Assembly (NCBI RefSeq): GCF_002149965.1
Contig: NZ_MSQB01000010.1
Span: 1-64,000 of the forward strand
Length of the DNA: 64,000 nt
Direction: 5' to 3'
Source of the DNA: Novosphingobium panipatense
GTDB taxonomy: Bacteria > Pseudomonadota > Alphaproteobacteria > Sphingomonadales > Sphingomonadaceae
Under the pieces are notes generated by a model that searched no databases, was not told the DNA's origin, and worked only from the letters and a program-made list of their open reading frames with translations. A program made the translations under genes and the position numbers. Below, in pieces: positions 6,198 to 15,138 of the stretch. Position 1 is the first letter of the stretch, and each line of letters opens with the position of its first letter.

Positions 6198-9100
6198 ATG
6201 CTCTCGGTCGCCCCGGTCCGCTCTGCCTCAGGTGCGGCGAACTACTTCGCCAAGGACGATTACTACACAGCCGATGGCAGCGCCGAAGTAAGCGGCTGGG
6301 CCGGGGAAGGGGCCGACGAGCTCGGCCTCTCCGGCCAAGTGTCCAAAGATGCCTTCGAGGGTGTTCTCAATGGCCGCCTTCCCGACGGTACGATGGTGGG
6401 TCAGGTCGAGAACCGGCAGGCGGGAATCGACCTCACCTTTTCCATGCCGAAGTCCGCCTCGGTGATGGCCTATGTCGCAGGCGACAAGCGGGTGCTCGAC
6501 GCCAATATGGCAGCGGTCAAGGCGACCATGAAATGGGTCGAGGCCAACCTCGCCGAGGGTCGCAAGGATGTCGACGGCAAGAAGGTCCCGTTCCGGACCG
6601 GCAATCTCGTCTATGCCCTCTTCCAGCACGACACGAGCCGGGCCCTCGACCCCCAGGCGCATATCCATGCCGTCATCGCCAATCTCACGCGCATGGCCGA
6701 TGGCAAGTGGCAGGCGCTCCATAATGGCGAGATCTGGCGCAACAATAGCGTGATCGGCTCGATCTACCACGCGTTCCTGCGCGATGGTCTGGAGAAGCTA
6801 GGCTACCAGCTCGACATGCGTGGCAAGCATGGCACGTTCGAGATTGCGGGCGTTCCCAAGGCTGTGCTCGAAGCCTTCAGCCAGCGTCGTGAGGAGATCC
6901 TCGCCAAGGCAGGGGCACTTGGGATCACCAGTCCCCAGGGTATGCGCGAAGTCACGACGCGGACCCGGGATCCCAAGCTCCATGTCGACGACAGGGACGA
7001 CCTGCGCGTCGGTTGGAAGGATAAAGCGGCATCGCTCGGCTTTGACGGAAAGGCCCTGCTGGACGCCGCGGTCGCCCGAGCCCAGCGTGCTGAGCCCGGC
7101 AGCGCCCTCGAGCGTGGCTACCGCGCGGTCAGTGACGCCATCAGCGGGGCGTGGGAGAAACTGTCCCAGATCGTCCAGCCTGGGGATCCCCTGGTCGATC
7201 GCGGACTGGCTCGCCTCACGCAGTCGCCCGCCGAGGCTCGAACCCAGCTGGCCCTGGCATCAGCCGTTCGCATTCTGGGGCAGCGTGAGGCGGCTTTCAG
7301 CCTGAGGCTGCTCACAAAGACCGCTGTCGATCTCGCGCTTAAGGGCGTCACTTCAGAAACCGTCGAGCGCCGTATCGGCGCCTTGCTCGAGAAGGGCGCG
7401 CTGGTCCCCGAAACCATAAGGCGAGACGACGGGACCTTCCGCATGGTCACGACGCCGCAGGCGCTCCAGACCGAGGCGCAGATTCTGGCGCGGGTCGAAG
7501 CTGGCAAAGGCACGGTCGAGCCCATCGTGCCAGCGAGTGAAGCACCTGGCCGCCTTCAGGCCGCCGCAGCGCTCCCGCTGAACGCAGGTCAGCTCGGTGC
7601 GGCCACCATGATTATCGCCTCGTCCGATCGCACGGTGATCGTCCAGGGCATCGCCGGCGCCGGCAAATCGACCATGCTGGCAAGCGTCGCGCGGGTTGCG
7701 GAAGCAGAAGGGAGGACCATCCTTGGTCTGGCCTTCCAGAACAAGATGGTAGCCGACATGGCGACAGGAGCGGGGATCGAAGCCCGCACCATCGCGTCGT
7801 TCGTCCTGGAAAACGAGAAACATCTCGCAAACCCCCACGGGCCACGTTTTGATGAAGCACGCTCTGCGCTCGCCGGCACCATGCTGATCGTCGATGAGAG
7901 CTCAATGGTGTCGAGCGAGGACATGCTCAGACTTCAGGACATCAGCGCGTTGATGGGTGTCGACAAGCTCGTCCTGGTCGGCGACCGACAGCAGCTGTCC
8001 TCGATCGACGCGGGAAAATCCTTCGCGCTGATCCAGGCGGGGGGCGGCTCCATCGCGCGAATGGACGAGAATATTCGCCAGCGCACCGACCAGCTGCGCA
8101 CCGTCGCGGCGCTCGCCAATGTCGGGCAGGCCGGCCAGGCGCTCGGCGTCCTTGGCGAAAAGGTCATCGAGCATGGCGCGCCGGCCGAGCATGCCGCAGA
8201 GCGCTGGCTTGCACTCGCGCCGGGCGATCGTGACGTGACGGCCGTATTTGCTTCGGGCCGTGAGGCGCGGGCTACGATCAACGAGGAAATCCAGAAGGGC
8301 CTCGCAGCTGAGGGAACCTTGAGAGGCGAGGCAGTGCAACTCGCTGTCTATGAGCGGGTCAACTTAACCCGCGAGGAACTGCGCTATCCTTCTTCCTACC
8401 GGGCCGGCCAGACGATCGAGGTCGGTCGCGGCGGCGCGCCCGATCTGGGCCTTCGGGCAGGGCGATTCGATATCCTCAAGGTCCAGGCCAACGGCCGGAT
8501 CGAGATCAGCGATGGCCGCCGGCGGTTTCGCATCGACCCTCAGCGCATCACCCCTGGAGAAAGGCGCGACCAGATCGCCCTTACCGAGCGTAAGGACATA
8601 GCCCTTCGCGAGGGCGACCGGATCCGCTGGACAGCGAACGACAAGGAGCGGGGCCTGCACAACGCTGCCCTGGCCCGAATTCTTGGCGTCGATGCCACTG
8701 GCGTGACAGTCGAAACCGCTGGTTGCGAAAAGCTGACGCTCGCACCCGGCGATCCGATGCTCTCGCGCCTCGACCTTGCCTATGCGCTCAATATGCATAT
8801 GGCGCAGGGCATCACGACCGATCGCGCGATCACGGTCATGTCGAGCTATGAGCGAAACCTTTCCAATCAGCGCCTCTTCAACGTCGGGGTCACCCGGGTG
8901 CGCGACGATCTCACCCTCGTCGTGGACGATAAGGAGAAGCTGACCCGCCAGCTCGACATGAATCCAGGCAACAAGACGTCCGCGCTCGAAACCGTCGGCC
9001 GGATCGATATCGATCGGCCCGGCGGCGGCGGTCCCGGCGGTACGAAGGGACCGTTCGATCCTGGCCCCATCCCTGCGGGGATTCTCCCACCACTTCCTGC

Positions 9101-9242
9101 CGACCTGCCACCGTTGCGAGACAAAACCGGAAGACCCGCAGTAGGGGTGCTGAATGTTGGCCCTGGTCAATCGATCGAAGGAAGGACCGGACCCGACCTC
9201 TTACCGCCCCTGCCTGAGCGCAGCCTCGGCCTCGACCTTTAG
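6198..9242 (+). CDS. traI: MobF-family relaxase/helicase (TraI/TrwC-like)
   Basis: This 1014-residue protein nicks oriT and unwinds the transferred strand. The N-terminal relaxase domain (1-~300) has Tyr16 and the pair Tyr22-Tyr23 as candidate nucleophiles, and the metal-binding histidines in FQHDTSRALDPQAHIHAVIA (about 144, 155 and 157). The helicase half has Walker A GIAGAGKST at about 484-492, Walker B MLIVDESSM near 562, and a later GDRQQLSSID motif, all RecD-like. The C-terminus is Pro/Gly-rich. Length is close to TrwC (966) and shorter than F TraI (1756). It follows traD directly, so they form one operon; no transfer-pore genes lie in the window. Assignment is secure. Confidence 0.93.
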   Translation: MLSVAPVRSASGAANYFAKDDYYTADGSAEVSGWAGEGADELGLSGQVSKDAFEGVLNGRLPDGTMVGQVENRQAGIDLTFSMPKSASVMAYVAGDKRVLDANMAAVKATMKWVEANLAEGRKDVDGKKVPFRTGNLVYALFQHDTSRALDPQAHIHAVIANLTRMADGKWQALHNGEIWRNNSVIGSIYHAFLRDGLEKLGYQLDMRGKHGTFEIAGVPKAVLEAFSQRREEILAKAGALGITSPQGMREVTTRTRDPKLHVDDRDDLRVGWKDKAASLGFDGKALLDAAVARAQRAEPGSALERGYRAVSDAISGAWEKLSQIVQPGDPLVDRGLARLTQSPAEARTQLALASAVRILGQREAAFSLRLLTKTAVDLALKGVTSETVERRIGALLEKGALVPETIRRDDGTFRMVTTPQALQTEAQILARVEAGKGTVEPIVPASEAPGRLQAAAALPLNAGQLGAATMIIASSDRTVIVQGIAGAGKSTMLASVARVAEAEGRTILGLAFQNKMVADMATGAGIEARTIASFVLENEKHLANPHGPRFDEARSALAGTMLIVDESSMVSSEDMLRLQDISALMGVDKLVLVGDRQQLSSIDAGKSFALIQAGGGSIARMDENIRQRTDQLRTVAALANVGQAGQALGVLGEKVIEHGAPAEHAAERWLALAPGDRDVTAVFASGREARATINEEIQKGLAAEGTLRGEAVQLAVYERVNLTREELRYPSSYRAGQTIEVGRGGAPDLGLRAGRFDILKVQANGRIEISDGRRRFRIDPQRITPGERRDQIALTERKDIALREGDRIRWTANDKERGLHNAALARILGVDATGVTVETAGCEKLTLAPGDPMLSRLDLAYALNMHMAQGITTDRAITVMSSYERNLSNQRLFNVGVTRVRDDLTLVVDDKEKLTRQLDMNPGNKTSALETVGRIDIDRPGGGGPGGTKGPFDPGPIPAGILPPLPADLPPLRDKTGRPAVGVLNVGPGQSIEGRTGPDLLPPLPERSLGLDL

Positions 9243-9295
9243 GTGTAGGCGCGCCGAAAGCTCTGAGGGATGACAGCCAGCTCCCAAACCTTGTG

Positions 9296-9327
9296 CCAGT
9301 ATCCTTTATAGGGTAGGGGGGTATTGT
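9296..9327 (+). promoter_or_regulatory. G-tract leader, possible CsoR/RcnR-type operator
   Basis: TTTATAGGGTAGGGGGGTATTG stands directly before the repressor start codon at 9328. CsoR/RcnR/FrmR-family proteins often bind A/T-flanked G or C tracts, so autoregulation is plausible. No separate ribosome site is obvious other than the G-tract itself. Confidence 0.4.
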
Positions 9328-9603
9328 ATGGCTCACTTACTCCGAGAGAAGGATGCGCTCAAGATGCGTGTCCGCCGGCTGATTGGTCAGTTGCAGGCAA
9401 TCGAACGCGGATTGGATACCGGTCAGGACTGTTCCACTACCCTTCATCTGGCCGCCGCAGTCCGGGGCGCTGTGACTGGTCTGATCGATGAGCTGATCGA
9501 ATCTCACGTGAAGGAACATGTTTCCGGGCCCAATCTGACCCAGGCACAACGCGATGAGGGGGCCGAGGCGCTCGTTACCGCGATACGCCGGTACGCCAAG
9601 TAA
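9328..9603 (+). CDS. Metal- or formaldehyde-sensing repressor, CsoR/RcnR/FrmR family (91 aa)
   Basis: The protein matches the all-helical DUF156 family: VRRLIGQLQAIERGL, then DTGQDCSTTLHLAAAVRGAV, then ELIESHVKEHV. The His near position 3, the Cys near 36 and the His near 60 correspond to the ligand set of RcnR/FrmR-type sensors. Such proteins repress a nearby efflux or detoxification gene until bound by Ni/Co, Cu or formaldehyde. Here the gene stands between the relaxase and a DUF1289 gene with no efflux partner next to it, so its target may be only itself or a distant gene such as the CDF pump at 55859. The family is secure, the effector is not determined. Confidence 0.85.
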   Translation: MAHLLREKDALKMRVRRLIGQLQAIERGLDTGQDCSTTLHLAAAVRGAVTGLIDELIESHVKEHVSGPNLTQAQRDEGAEALVTAIRRYAK

Positions 9604-9703
9604 GCGATGGGGTGCGAAGTTGCTTATTCCGCCAGTGGGACGCGCGCCGCATCAGCATCGCGGCTGAATCCGACCCTTGAACTCAAGCGCGGCGGTTGAT
9701 CGG

Positions 9704-9880
9704 ATGCGCTCGCCCTGCATCGATCTATGTTCGTTCGACGGGAAGACCGGCTGGTGCCGGGGCTGCGGCCGAACCATTCCTGAAGTGCGTGCCTGGAAGA
9801 AGGCACAGCCGCATCAGTTACGCAAGATCACAGCTGAACTTCCGCGCCGTTTGGCGAAGCTTCAGAAGGGGAAAGTGTGA
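9704..9880 (+). CDS. DUF1289 small Cys-rich protein (58 aa)
   Basis: The sequence SPCIDLCSFDGKTGWCRGCGRT followed by EVRAWKK is the hallmark of DUF1289, a small family with four conserved cysteines likely to bind zinc or an Fe-S cluster. The ATG at 9704 gives the usual family length; an upstream in-frame TTG at 9677 is possible but has no better ribosome site. It ends about 100 bases before the convergent gene at 9985. The function of the family is not known. Confidence 0.75.
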   Translation: MRSPCIDLCSFDGKTGWCRGCGRTIPEVRAWKKAQPHQLRKITAELPRRLAKLQKGKV

Positions 9881-9984
9881 CGGCAGGCTGTTTCTTCGCC
9901 AAATTGCGGGCGTCCCACCGGGGCAGCGAGTGGACCGGGTAGCCCGGCCCAACTCATTTGGATCGCGCCGCCCAATTGCTCCTG

Positions 9985-10731
9985 TCAGTTCTGCTCCGGC
10001 GTATGTCGCACAACAATCTCACGTAGAAGTTCGCCGAGGGGTGTTCGGAAGTTCGCTTCCTCGGCTGTCGGAACGCTCTCGCGACGTCTGATGTGGCAAT
10101 GAAGATGGCCATCAGCCGCTTTTCTGAGCAGTTGATTGAAATTGGCCATTTGCTGCTTGAAAGACTTTTGGCCTGGATATTGCGCAGCAAAATCAGCAAA
10201 TGTGGTGAAGTTGCCCATAGCGGGCGGAATATGGTCCATGATCGCCCGTAAGAGCATCATCGTGGCCATGTGCGCCTCGCCGGCAGCGGTCACGTTCAGC
10301 TCTCGGCAGAGCACTACCAACCGGCTGAAATCATATGTCGTCCTGGGGAGTGCCTTTAATTCCCGGATCGTGTGCTCAGATACGAAGGATACAGCCGGCA
10401 TCTTGACTGGCTCTGTCGTTCTCTCGGCGGCTTGCTCTTCGGCCTGGATATCTCGAACAGCGGCATCGATCAGGTGCAGGCATTGCACGATCTCGTCATT
10501 TTCAGGCTGCCGATGTGTGCCCCTGCCAGGTGTCGTAAAGGTGGGAATATTGATAAAGTAGGCGCTGCCTTCGCCCAGTGATTTTCGGATGATCTCCCTG
10601 GCTTCTGTCAAAAGTGCGACCAGTTTCGAAACCTGAGAAACCTCCCAGGGAGGATCCCTTCTGGCGAGAAATTGCCCCCGCCAGCCTTCGATCTGACGGC
10701 GGACCTGCTGTAACTTTTCGCTTTTGGTCAT
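9985..10731 (-). CDS. Unknown protein divergent from the PRTase-like gene (248 aa)
   Basis: The soluble protein has a basic helical N-terminal region (KLQQVRRQIEGWRGQFLARR), a middle linker rich in Ala/Glu (about 105-125), and a helical C-terminal half with an RKAADGH stretch. That R-x5-H spacing recalls HEPN nucleases but is not enough for a call. AAGGAAAGC before ATG 10731 sets the start; an upstream start would give an unlikely N-terminal extension. It is divergent from the PRTase-like gene across about 160 bases, so the two may share control. No family was recognised. Position beside two other unknown genes on a plasmid makes a defence or stress role possible but unproven. Confidence 0.6.
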   Translation of the reverse strand: MTKSEKLQQVRRQIEGWRGQFLARRDPPWEVSQVSKLVALLTEAREIIRKSLGEGSAYFINIPTFTTPGRGTHRQPENDEIVQCLHLIDAAVRDIQAEEQAAERTTEPVKMPAVSFVSEHTIRELKALPRTTYDFSRLVVLCRELNVTAAGEAHMATMMLLRAIMDHIPPAMGNFTTFADFAAQYPGQKSFKQQMANFNQLLRKAADGHLHCHIRRRESVPTAEEANFRTPLGELLREIVVRHTPEQN

Positions 10732-10888
10732 GCTTTCCTTGCAATTCAGGCTTACACTCCGTCGCAATATAAGGCTGTTTTTGTTAACGACTACAGTAAC
10801 TAAGGACATTTCACGGCATTTTGTTTACGGGATAAACTCGTTCGCGTCGCGGTCCGACCGCAGGCAGTTTGTCCATGATGGAGCCTTG

Positions 10889-12523
10889 ATGATTTCTCTG
10901 CCTTTGGCAGCCCCCTTGCAGCCTCCGTCATTTGCGGTCCGGAAGCGGCAATTCGTGCGAGCCCTCTGCGACAGTACCACCGGGAATGCTCCGAGCGGCC
11001 TTGCCGCACGGTATTTCTCATTGGCGCAACAAGACGCGGCCTTCGGGACGTCCGCGATGATCGCTGACCGCTATCGGTTCGTGACGCCGGAGGAGCTGCG
11101 CTCCGCCCTTGAGCAATTCTGCACCGACATCGGTGAAAATGATCCCGCGTCGGTTGCCCAAATGACACGTTACCGGGTCTTTGCGACCAGTCTCCAGGAC
11201 TTCTGGAGCAAGAGAGAGGAGTTCTTCGCGCCGAATCCGGCCCGAGATGCAACGGGCGACGCGGCCGCTGCGTTCATGGCGGCGCAGAGCTTCGCCAGCC
11301 TGTTCGAGCATAACTCGAAAGCCGGCGGAACGCCGATCGCAGTCCCGTTGGTCGATCGTGTGATGCGGCGAGGTGCGCGGGGACTTTTCGATCTGGGCCG
11401 TGTGCAATTTGCGGAATTGGCGCAGATCTGCGTGGATTTGTGCGACTGGTTGACCCGTAGCGGCAAATCGGAAGTGACGTTGGTCGAGGCGCCGCTCGGC
11501 AATACGGTTCCCATCGCTGTGCTTCGCGAGGTCGCTCAGGCGCGCGGCATTCGCGTCACGGTTGTCGAGTGGGGGTGCCCTCGGAATGACCGGGCTCTAA
11601 ATGGACGCACCGTTCGTGAGTCCGCTGAAGACCTGGCGTCCATGCCCGTGATGAAGGCCGCGAAATTTATCCTGTTCATCGACGACGCCATAACCGGCAG
11701 CCGTTTCAACAAAATGGCGAGGGCTCTCCGCAACGCGGTCGGTGAGAGCCGTTTCGGTGCTGTGGCGATATGGGTGCGCTTCCATCCGAAGGCCGGCCGC
11801 GGGACCGGGCAAATTCGGGACCTTCGGCGGGTTCGAGACTGGGCAAAGCACCATGGCATGCCCTTTGGCGAAATCAAACTTTCTGATCTTCCGCTGTTCA
11901 GTATAGACGGCGGAACACCAGTGTTTTTCCAGTCGGCACTAGCCTGGGGAGATGCAGCCCATACGGCCGGTAAACGCAAGGCCAACATACTGTTCCTGTT
12001 CATCGATCGGCTGAAGGCGATCACACGAGAATTGGGAGCGCCCGGCAACAGTCCCGCGAGGACGACGCTGATACGGGAGGTCTGGCGTCTGGACGTCAAC
12101 GGGAACCAATCCCTCATATCCGCTGTGATCGCTGAAACGGTCAGTGTCCGGCTCATCGAGGCGCTGCCAGCGGACTTCTTTGACCAAATTCGTGATGCTG
12201 CCAAAACCGCATTCCCTCACGACTATCTGGGGCGTGCCATTGCCGGTGAGCCAGACCTGCGGAAAAGAACCGACTGGCTCGGCCGCTGCATCTACGACGC
12301 CGCCAGCCGATACATGGCCGATCATGAGGCCGTGTGGCTCAACCGTGCGGTTAATGATCTTCATAACGCAGGCTATGCGGCTGGGGTTGATAGTCCGCAC
12401 CGTGACCATGATTATGGTCTCTACACGCTACCCATGGCGAAGGGGGAGGATGCCCTTCACCTTGAACTGGTCGATCTTGTTGTAAGCGCTGCTAAACAGC
12501 TGGCCCCTCGACCCTCTCCGTGA
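10889..12523 (+). CDS. Large protein with phosphoribosyltransferase-like motif (544 aa)
   Basis: The first ATG with a plausible ribosome site (GATGGAG) is at 10889. The central part carries ILFIDDAITGSRFNKMARAL at about 270-290, which matches the PRPP-binding loop of type I phosphoribosyltransferases (two acidic residues after a hydrophobic strand, then a T/S-G turn), preceded by a Rossmann-like TLVEAPLGNTVPIAVLREVA. The N- and C-terminal regions are unfamiliar and have no membrane segment. PRTase domains of this stand-alone type occur in nucleotide metabolism and also in tellurite/defence-type loci. It is divergent from the 9985 gene and followed by the membrane protein at 12710. The PRTase call is moderate and the substrate is unknown. 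Confidence 0.6.
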   Translation: MISLPLAAPLQPPSFAVRKRQFVRALCDSTTGNAPSGLAARYFSLAQQDAAFGTSAMIADRYRFVTPEELRSALEQFCTDIGENDPASVAQMTRYRVFATSLQDFWSKREEFFAPNPARDATGDAAAAFMAAQSFASLFEHNSKAGGTPIAVPLVDRVMRRGARGLFDLGRVQFAELAQICVDLCDWLTRSGKSEVTLVEAPLGNTVPIAVLREVAQARGIRVTVVEWGCPRNDRALNGRTVRESAEDLASMPVMKAAKFILFIDDAITGSRFNKMARALRNAVGESRFGAVAIWVRFHPKAGRGTGQIRDLRRVRDWAKHHGMPFGEIKLSDLPLFSIDGGTPVFFQSALAWGDAAHTAGKRKANILFLFIDRLKAITRELGAPGNSPARTTLIREVWRLDVNGNQSLISAVIAETVSVRLIEALPADFFDQIRDAAKTAFPHDYLGRAIAGEPDLRKRTDWLGRCIYDAASRYMADHEAVWLNRAVNDLHNAGYAAGVDSPHRDHDYGLYTLPMAKGEDALHLELVDLVVSAAKQLAPRPSP

Positions 12524-12709
12524 CGGGTTAGGCTGCGCGATGGTTCATCTTGCACCCGCGTCTCTGCCGGTCTTCTGTACGAACTGAGCCTTTGCACGGT
12601 CTCTTCCGGCGGGTATTGCCACTCCCGCCCCAATGGGCAGGATATTGTGGAACTATTTCATTTCGCCTGACCGGCTTCGACGCTATTTTGCTGGCCCAGA
12701 CAAGATGGG

Positions 12710-14371
12710 GTGAAGCATCTGACGCTCGACGGTTTTCTCACGGTCCTCGCACTTCTTGCGGCGCTCTATGCGGTGCTCAGCCCCGTGCAACGGATCAGGC
12801 TCTCCATGTCCTGGCGATCGCAACTGATCCTGGCGGTCCCCGCCAGTATCGCGATACTGGCGTTCGAACTGTTCGATCTCAATCCTCCGGCTTGCCCGTC
12901 CACTCTCGGCGGCATGTGCCGCTATCTTGAACTGGGGGCCGCAGATCCGGGCGTCCCGCGCAAGTTCGCCTTTCTGATCGCTTTCGCGTGGCTGATCGGC
13001 TCGGTCTACATTCATCGTGCGGCCCGCCCGACATTGCGCAGCCTTCCAGAGCTCACGCAGCTTGCGACGAGCCTTGTCGATGAGGAACAATATGACGACG
13101 CGATCAGGCTGGTCGAGCCGCATCTTGAGCTCATCGCTGTGGCAAGCCGCCGAAGAGCGAAAATCCAGCTGGCTCATGACCGACTGAAAGACTTCGGACC
13201 CGTCGACCCGCAGTCGTTCGCAGCGTTCTCAAGGCCGCGCGGCCCGGGCCCGCACCCATATCGAGGCGAGAACCTGCCGGATTGGGCGGCGCGGCCGGTC
13301 CGCGCGCTTGCGACGTTTGTTCCGGCCCATAAGCGCGCAAAGGAAGCCGCGTCGGACATGCTTCAGCTGCTCTTCCACTCAAACAGGTTGCTCGATCACA
13401 TTGTCGATCGCCGACCCCACTTCGGTGTCGCACTGGCAAGACTCGATGTTTATGGTTCGACCGAATTTGTAGAGCGCTATCTCACCCGCCTTATCGCAAC
13501 ACCGGCAAGCGCGCTCTATCAGGAGCTTGCCGGCAACGAAATTTCCGAAAGTCCGATCGGCTACCAGCTTCCGGAGCGCAATCGGCTGTTGCACTACCTG
13601 TTCTCCAACCCTGAGAACGCAGAGCGCCTGTCTGTCTGGAAGCCCATCGGTGACTATGTAAAGCGGCTCCTCGCCGGCGATGAACGGCAGGGCTATTGGA
13701 GCCATCTGAATGGCGATCCTGGCTGGTTCGAGCGCGAACGGACCAGCGATCCTGTTTGGAGCGCCATGTTTTTCTTCGACATCATGATAACCTCGGCCGC
13801 AAGGCACGGAATCGAGTATCATATGTGGCTCTACTATCTGCCACGCTTCGCCGGCCTGCTCGAAAATGGCTATGATTCCGATGGTAGCGGCATCGACAAG
13901 GAGGCAGAGTTCCCCACCCGTGCAGCGCGGCTGCTGTATGAGCTTTTCGGCTTCCTTACATCATGGACGACTCTCTATGATCGGCTGCCCGAAGGCTCGA
14001 AGCTACGGCTCATGCCAGACCGACATGATCGGGGCAGCGCGATCCCGCATTCTGCGGCTATCGCGCTCGGCGAAACGCTTGCGATCGTTATGGCCTCCGA
14101 GCGGATCGATGACGGTGTCATTCAGACCCTTCACGACGTTGCACTTCGCGCAATTCGGGAAATCCACGATGATGGGATGCGGGGGTATGTGACAGAGGCG
14201 ATCTTGCGCGGCGGCGAAAACAAGTTCTCCGCGCCGCATCTTGACCGGTTGGCCGATCGCTTCATCCGCATCGACGCTTACGATCAGCACGAGATGGCCA
14301 GTTATGCCGATGCTCTCAATGCCCGTCTCGCCGATACCCCGCGTCCGCGAAGCCAGCGCGCCCCTTTTTAG
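12710..14371 (+). CDS. Unknown membrane-anchored protein (553 aa)
   Basis: The GTG start at 12710 has only a weak ribosome site (AGATGGG). The N-terminus has three hydrophobic segments (about 6-26, 38-54 and 86-101), then a long soluble part of about 430 residues, helical in appearance, with no recognised catalytic motif. The membrane anchor with a cytoplasmic domain recalls effector proteins of some defence systems, but no signature supports this. It lies 186 bases after the PRTase-like gene on the same strand, so co-transcription is possible. GC and codon use match the surroundings. Function unknown. Confidence 0.6.
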   Translation: MKHLTLDGFLTVLALLAALYAVLSPVQRIRLSMSWRSQLILAVPASIAILAFELFDLNPPACPSTLGGMCRYLELGAADPGVPRKFAFLIAFAWLIGSVYIHRAARPTLRSLPELTQLATSLVDEEQYDDAIRLVEPHLELIAVASRRRAKIQLAHDRLKDFGPVDPQSFAAFSRPRGPGPHPYRGENLPDWAARPVRALATFVPAHKRAKEAASDMLQLLFHSNRLLDHIVDRRPHFGVALARLDVYGSTEFVERYLTRLIATPASALYQELAGNEISESPIGYQLPERNRLLHYLFSNPENAERLSVWKPIGDYVKRLLAGDERQGYWSHLNGDPGWFERERTSDPVWSAMFFFDIMITSAARHGIEYHMWLYYLPRFAGLLENGYDSDGSGIDKEAEFPTRAARLLYELFGFLTSWTTLYDRLPEGSKLRLMPDRHDRGSAIPHSAAIALGETLAIVMASERIDDGVIQTLHDVALRAIREIHDDGMRGYVTEAILRGGENKFSAPHLDRLADRFIRIDAYDQHEMASYADALNARLADTPRPRSQRAPF

Positions 14372-14452
14372 GCTGCCACGCGAACAATTGAGTATCGGAT
14401 AGTCCTGCGCACGGCATGTGTTTGCGCTACAGAGCGTGGATGGGCAGGGCCG

Positions 14453-15073
14453 TCACGAAAGGCTCATTTCACGTCGTGCCTGGCGGATTATCTGCCATCC
14501 TCCGGATACGCCAAGGCCTGCCAGTATTACGGCGACTCCCACGTCGGGCCAAGCAGTGCCCGTTCCAAAGACGCCCCAGGCTGCGGCGACCACCGCCACA
14601 TTGCCGATTGCATCGTTCCGGGAGCAGATCCAGACCGAGCGTCGATTGGCATCGCCCGTCCGGTGCCGCCACAGGATGACTGCACATATCAGGTTGGCAA
14701 GCAGCGCAAGGACGCCGACGCCCCCCATGGTCCCGGCGGCCGGAAGCGTGCCGCGGGTTGCCATCCAAAGCGTGTTTCCAATTACCCACAAGCCAAGCAG
14801 CAGAAGCGTAGTGCCCTTGGCGAGGGCAGCACGGGATCGCCAATAAAGAGCAAGGCCAGCGACGCCAAGGCTGATCGCATAATTGGCAGTATCGCCAAGA
14901 AAATCGAGGGCATCGGCCTTAAGGGAGGCAGAGCCGGCACTTACCCCCGCAACGATCTCGATGCAGAACATTCCGCCATTGATCGCAAGGGCTACCCAAA
15001 GCACGCGGCGCCAACTCGCGTCTTCGATCTTGAAAGAGTTATCCTGCGACGCGCCGCAGCAACCACCTGCCAT
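14453..15073 (-). CDS. Cation transporter of the CDF type, MerR-controlled (206 aa)
   Basis: The protein begins MAGGCCGASQ, a Cys pair typical of this small subgroup, then six hydrophobic segments. LKADALDFLGDTANYAISL (about 50-70) and SRNDAIGNVAVV (about 160-172) carry the paired Asp/Asn residues that bind metal in cation diffusion facilitators. The usual cytoplasmic C-terminal dimerisation domain is missing, as in DMEF-like short transporters. The start at 15073 is chosen because the MerR-type promoter lies at 15103-15134 and GGAG precedes this ATG; a longer reading would overlap the -10 box. It faces its presumed regulator at 15139. Likely substrates are Zn, Co, Cd or Pb; which one cannot be read. 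Confidence 0.82.
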   Translation of the reverse strand: MAGGCCGASQDNSFKIEDASWRRVLWVALAINGGMFCIEIVAGVSAGSASLKADALDFLGDTANYAISLGVAGLALYWRSRAALAKGTTLLLLGLWVIGNTLWMATRGTLPAAGTMGGVGVLALLANLICAVILWRHRTGDANRRSVWICSRNDAIGNVAVVAAAWGVFGTGTAWPDVGVAVILAGLGVSGGWQIIRQARREMSLS

Positions 15074-15102
15074 TTGCCATCTCCAAACCGAAGAATGGCA
15101 CC

Positions 15103-15134
15103 CCATATAAACCCTGTAGGCACTACAGGGTCAA
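15103..15134 (-). promoter_or_regulatory. MerR-type operator-promoter with 19-bp spacer
   Basis: Read on the minus strand, -35 TTGACC (15129-15134) and -10 TATATG (15104-15109) are separated by exactly 19 bp. The spacer contains the palindrome CCCTGTAG-TGC-CTACAGGG. This overlong spacer is the signature of promoters that MerR regulators twist to activate. It lies between the CDF gene and the MerR gene. Confidence 0.9.
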
Positions 15135-15138
15135 GACT

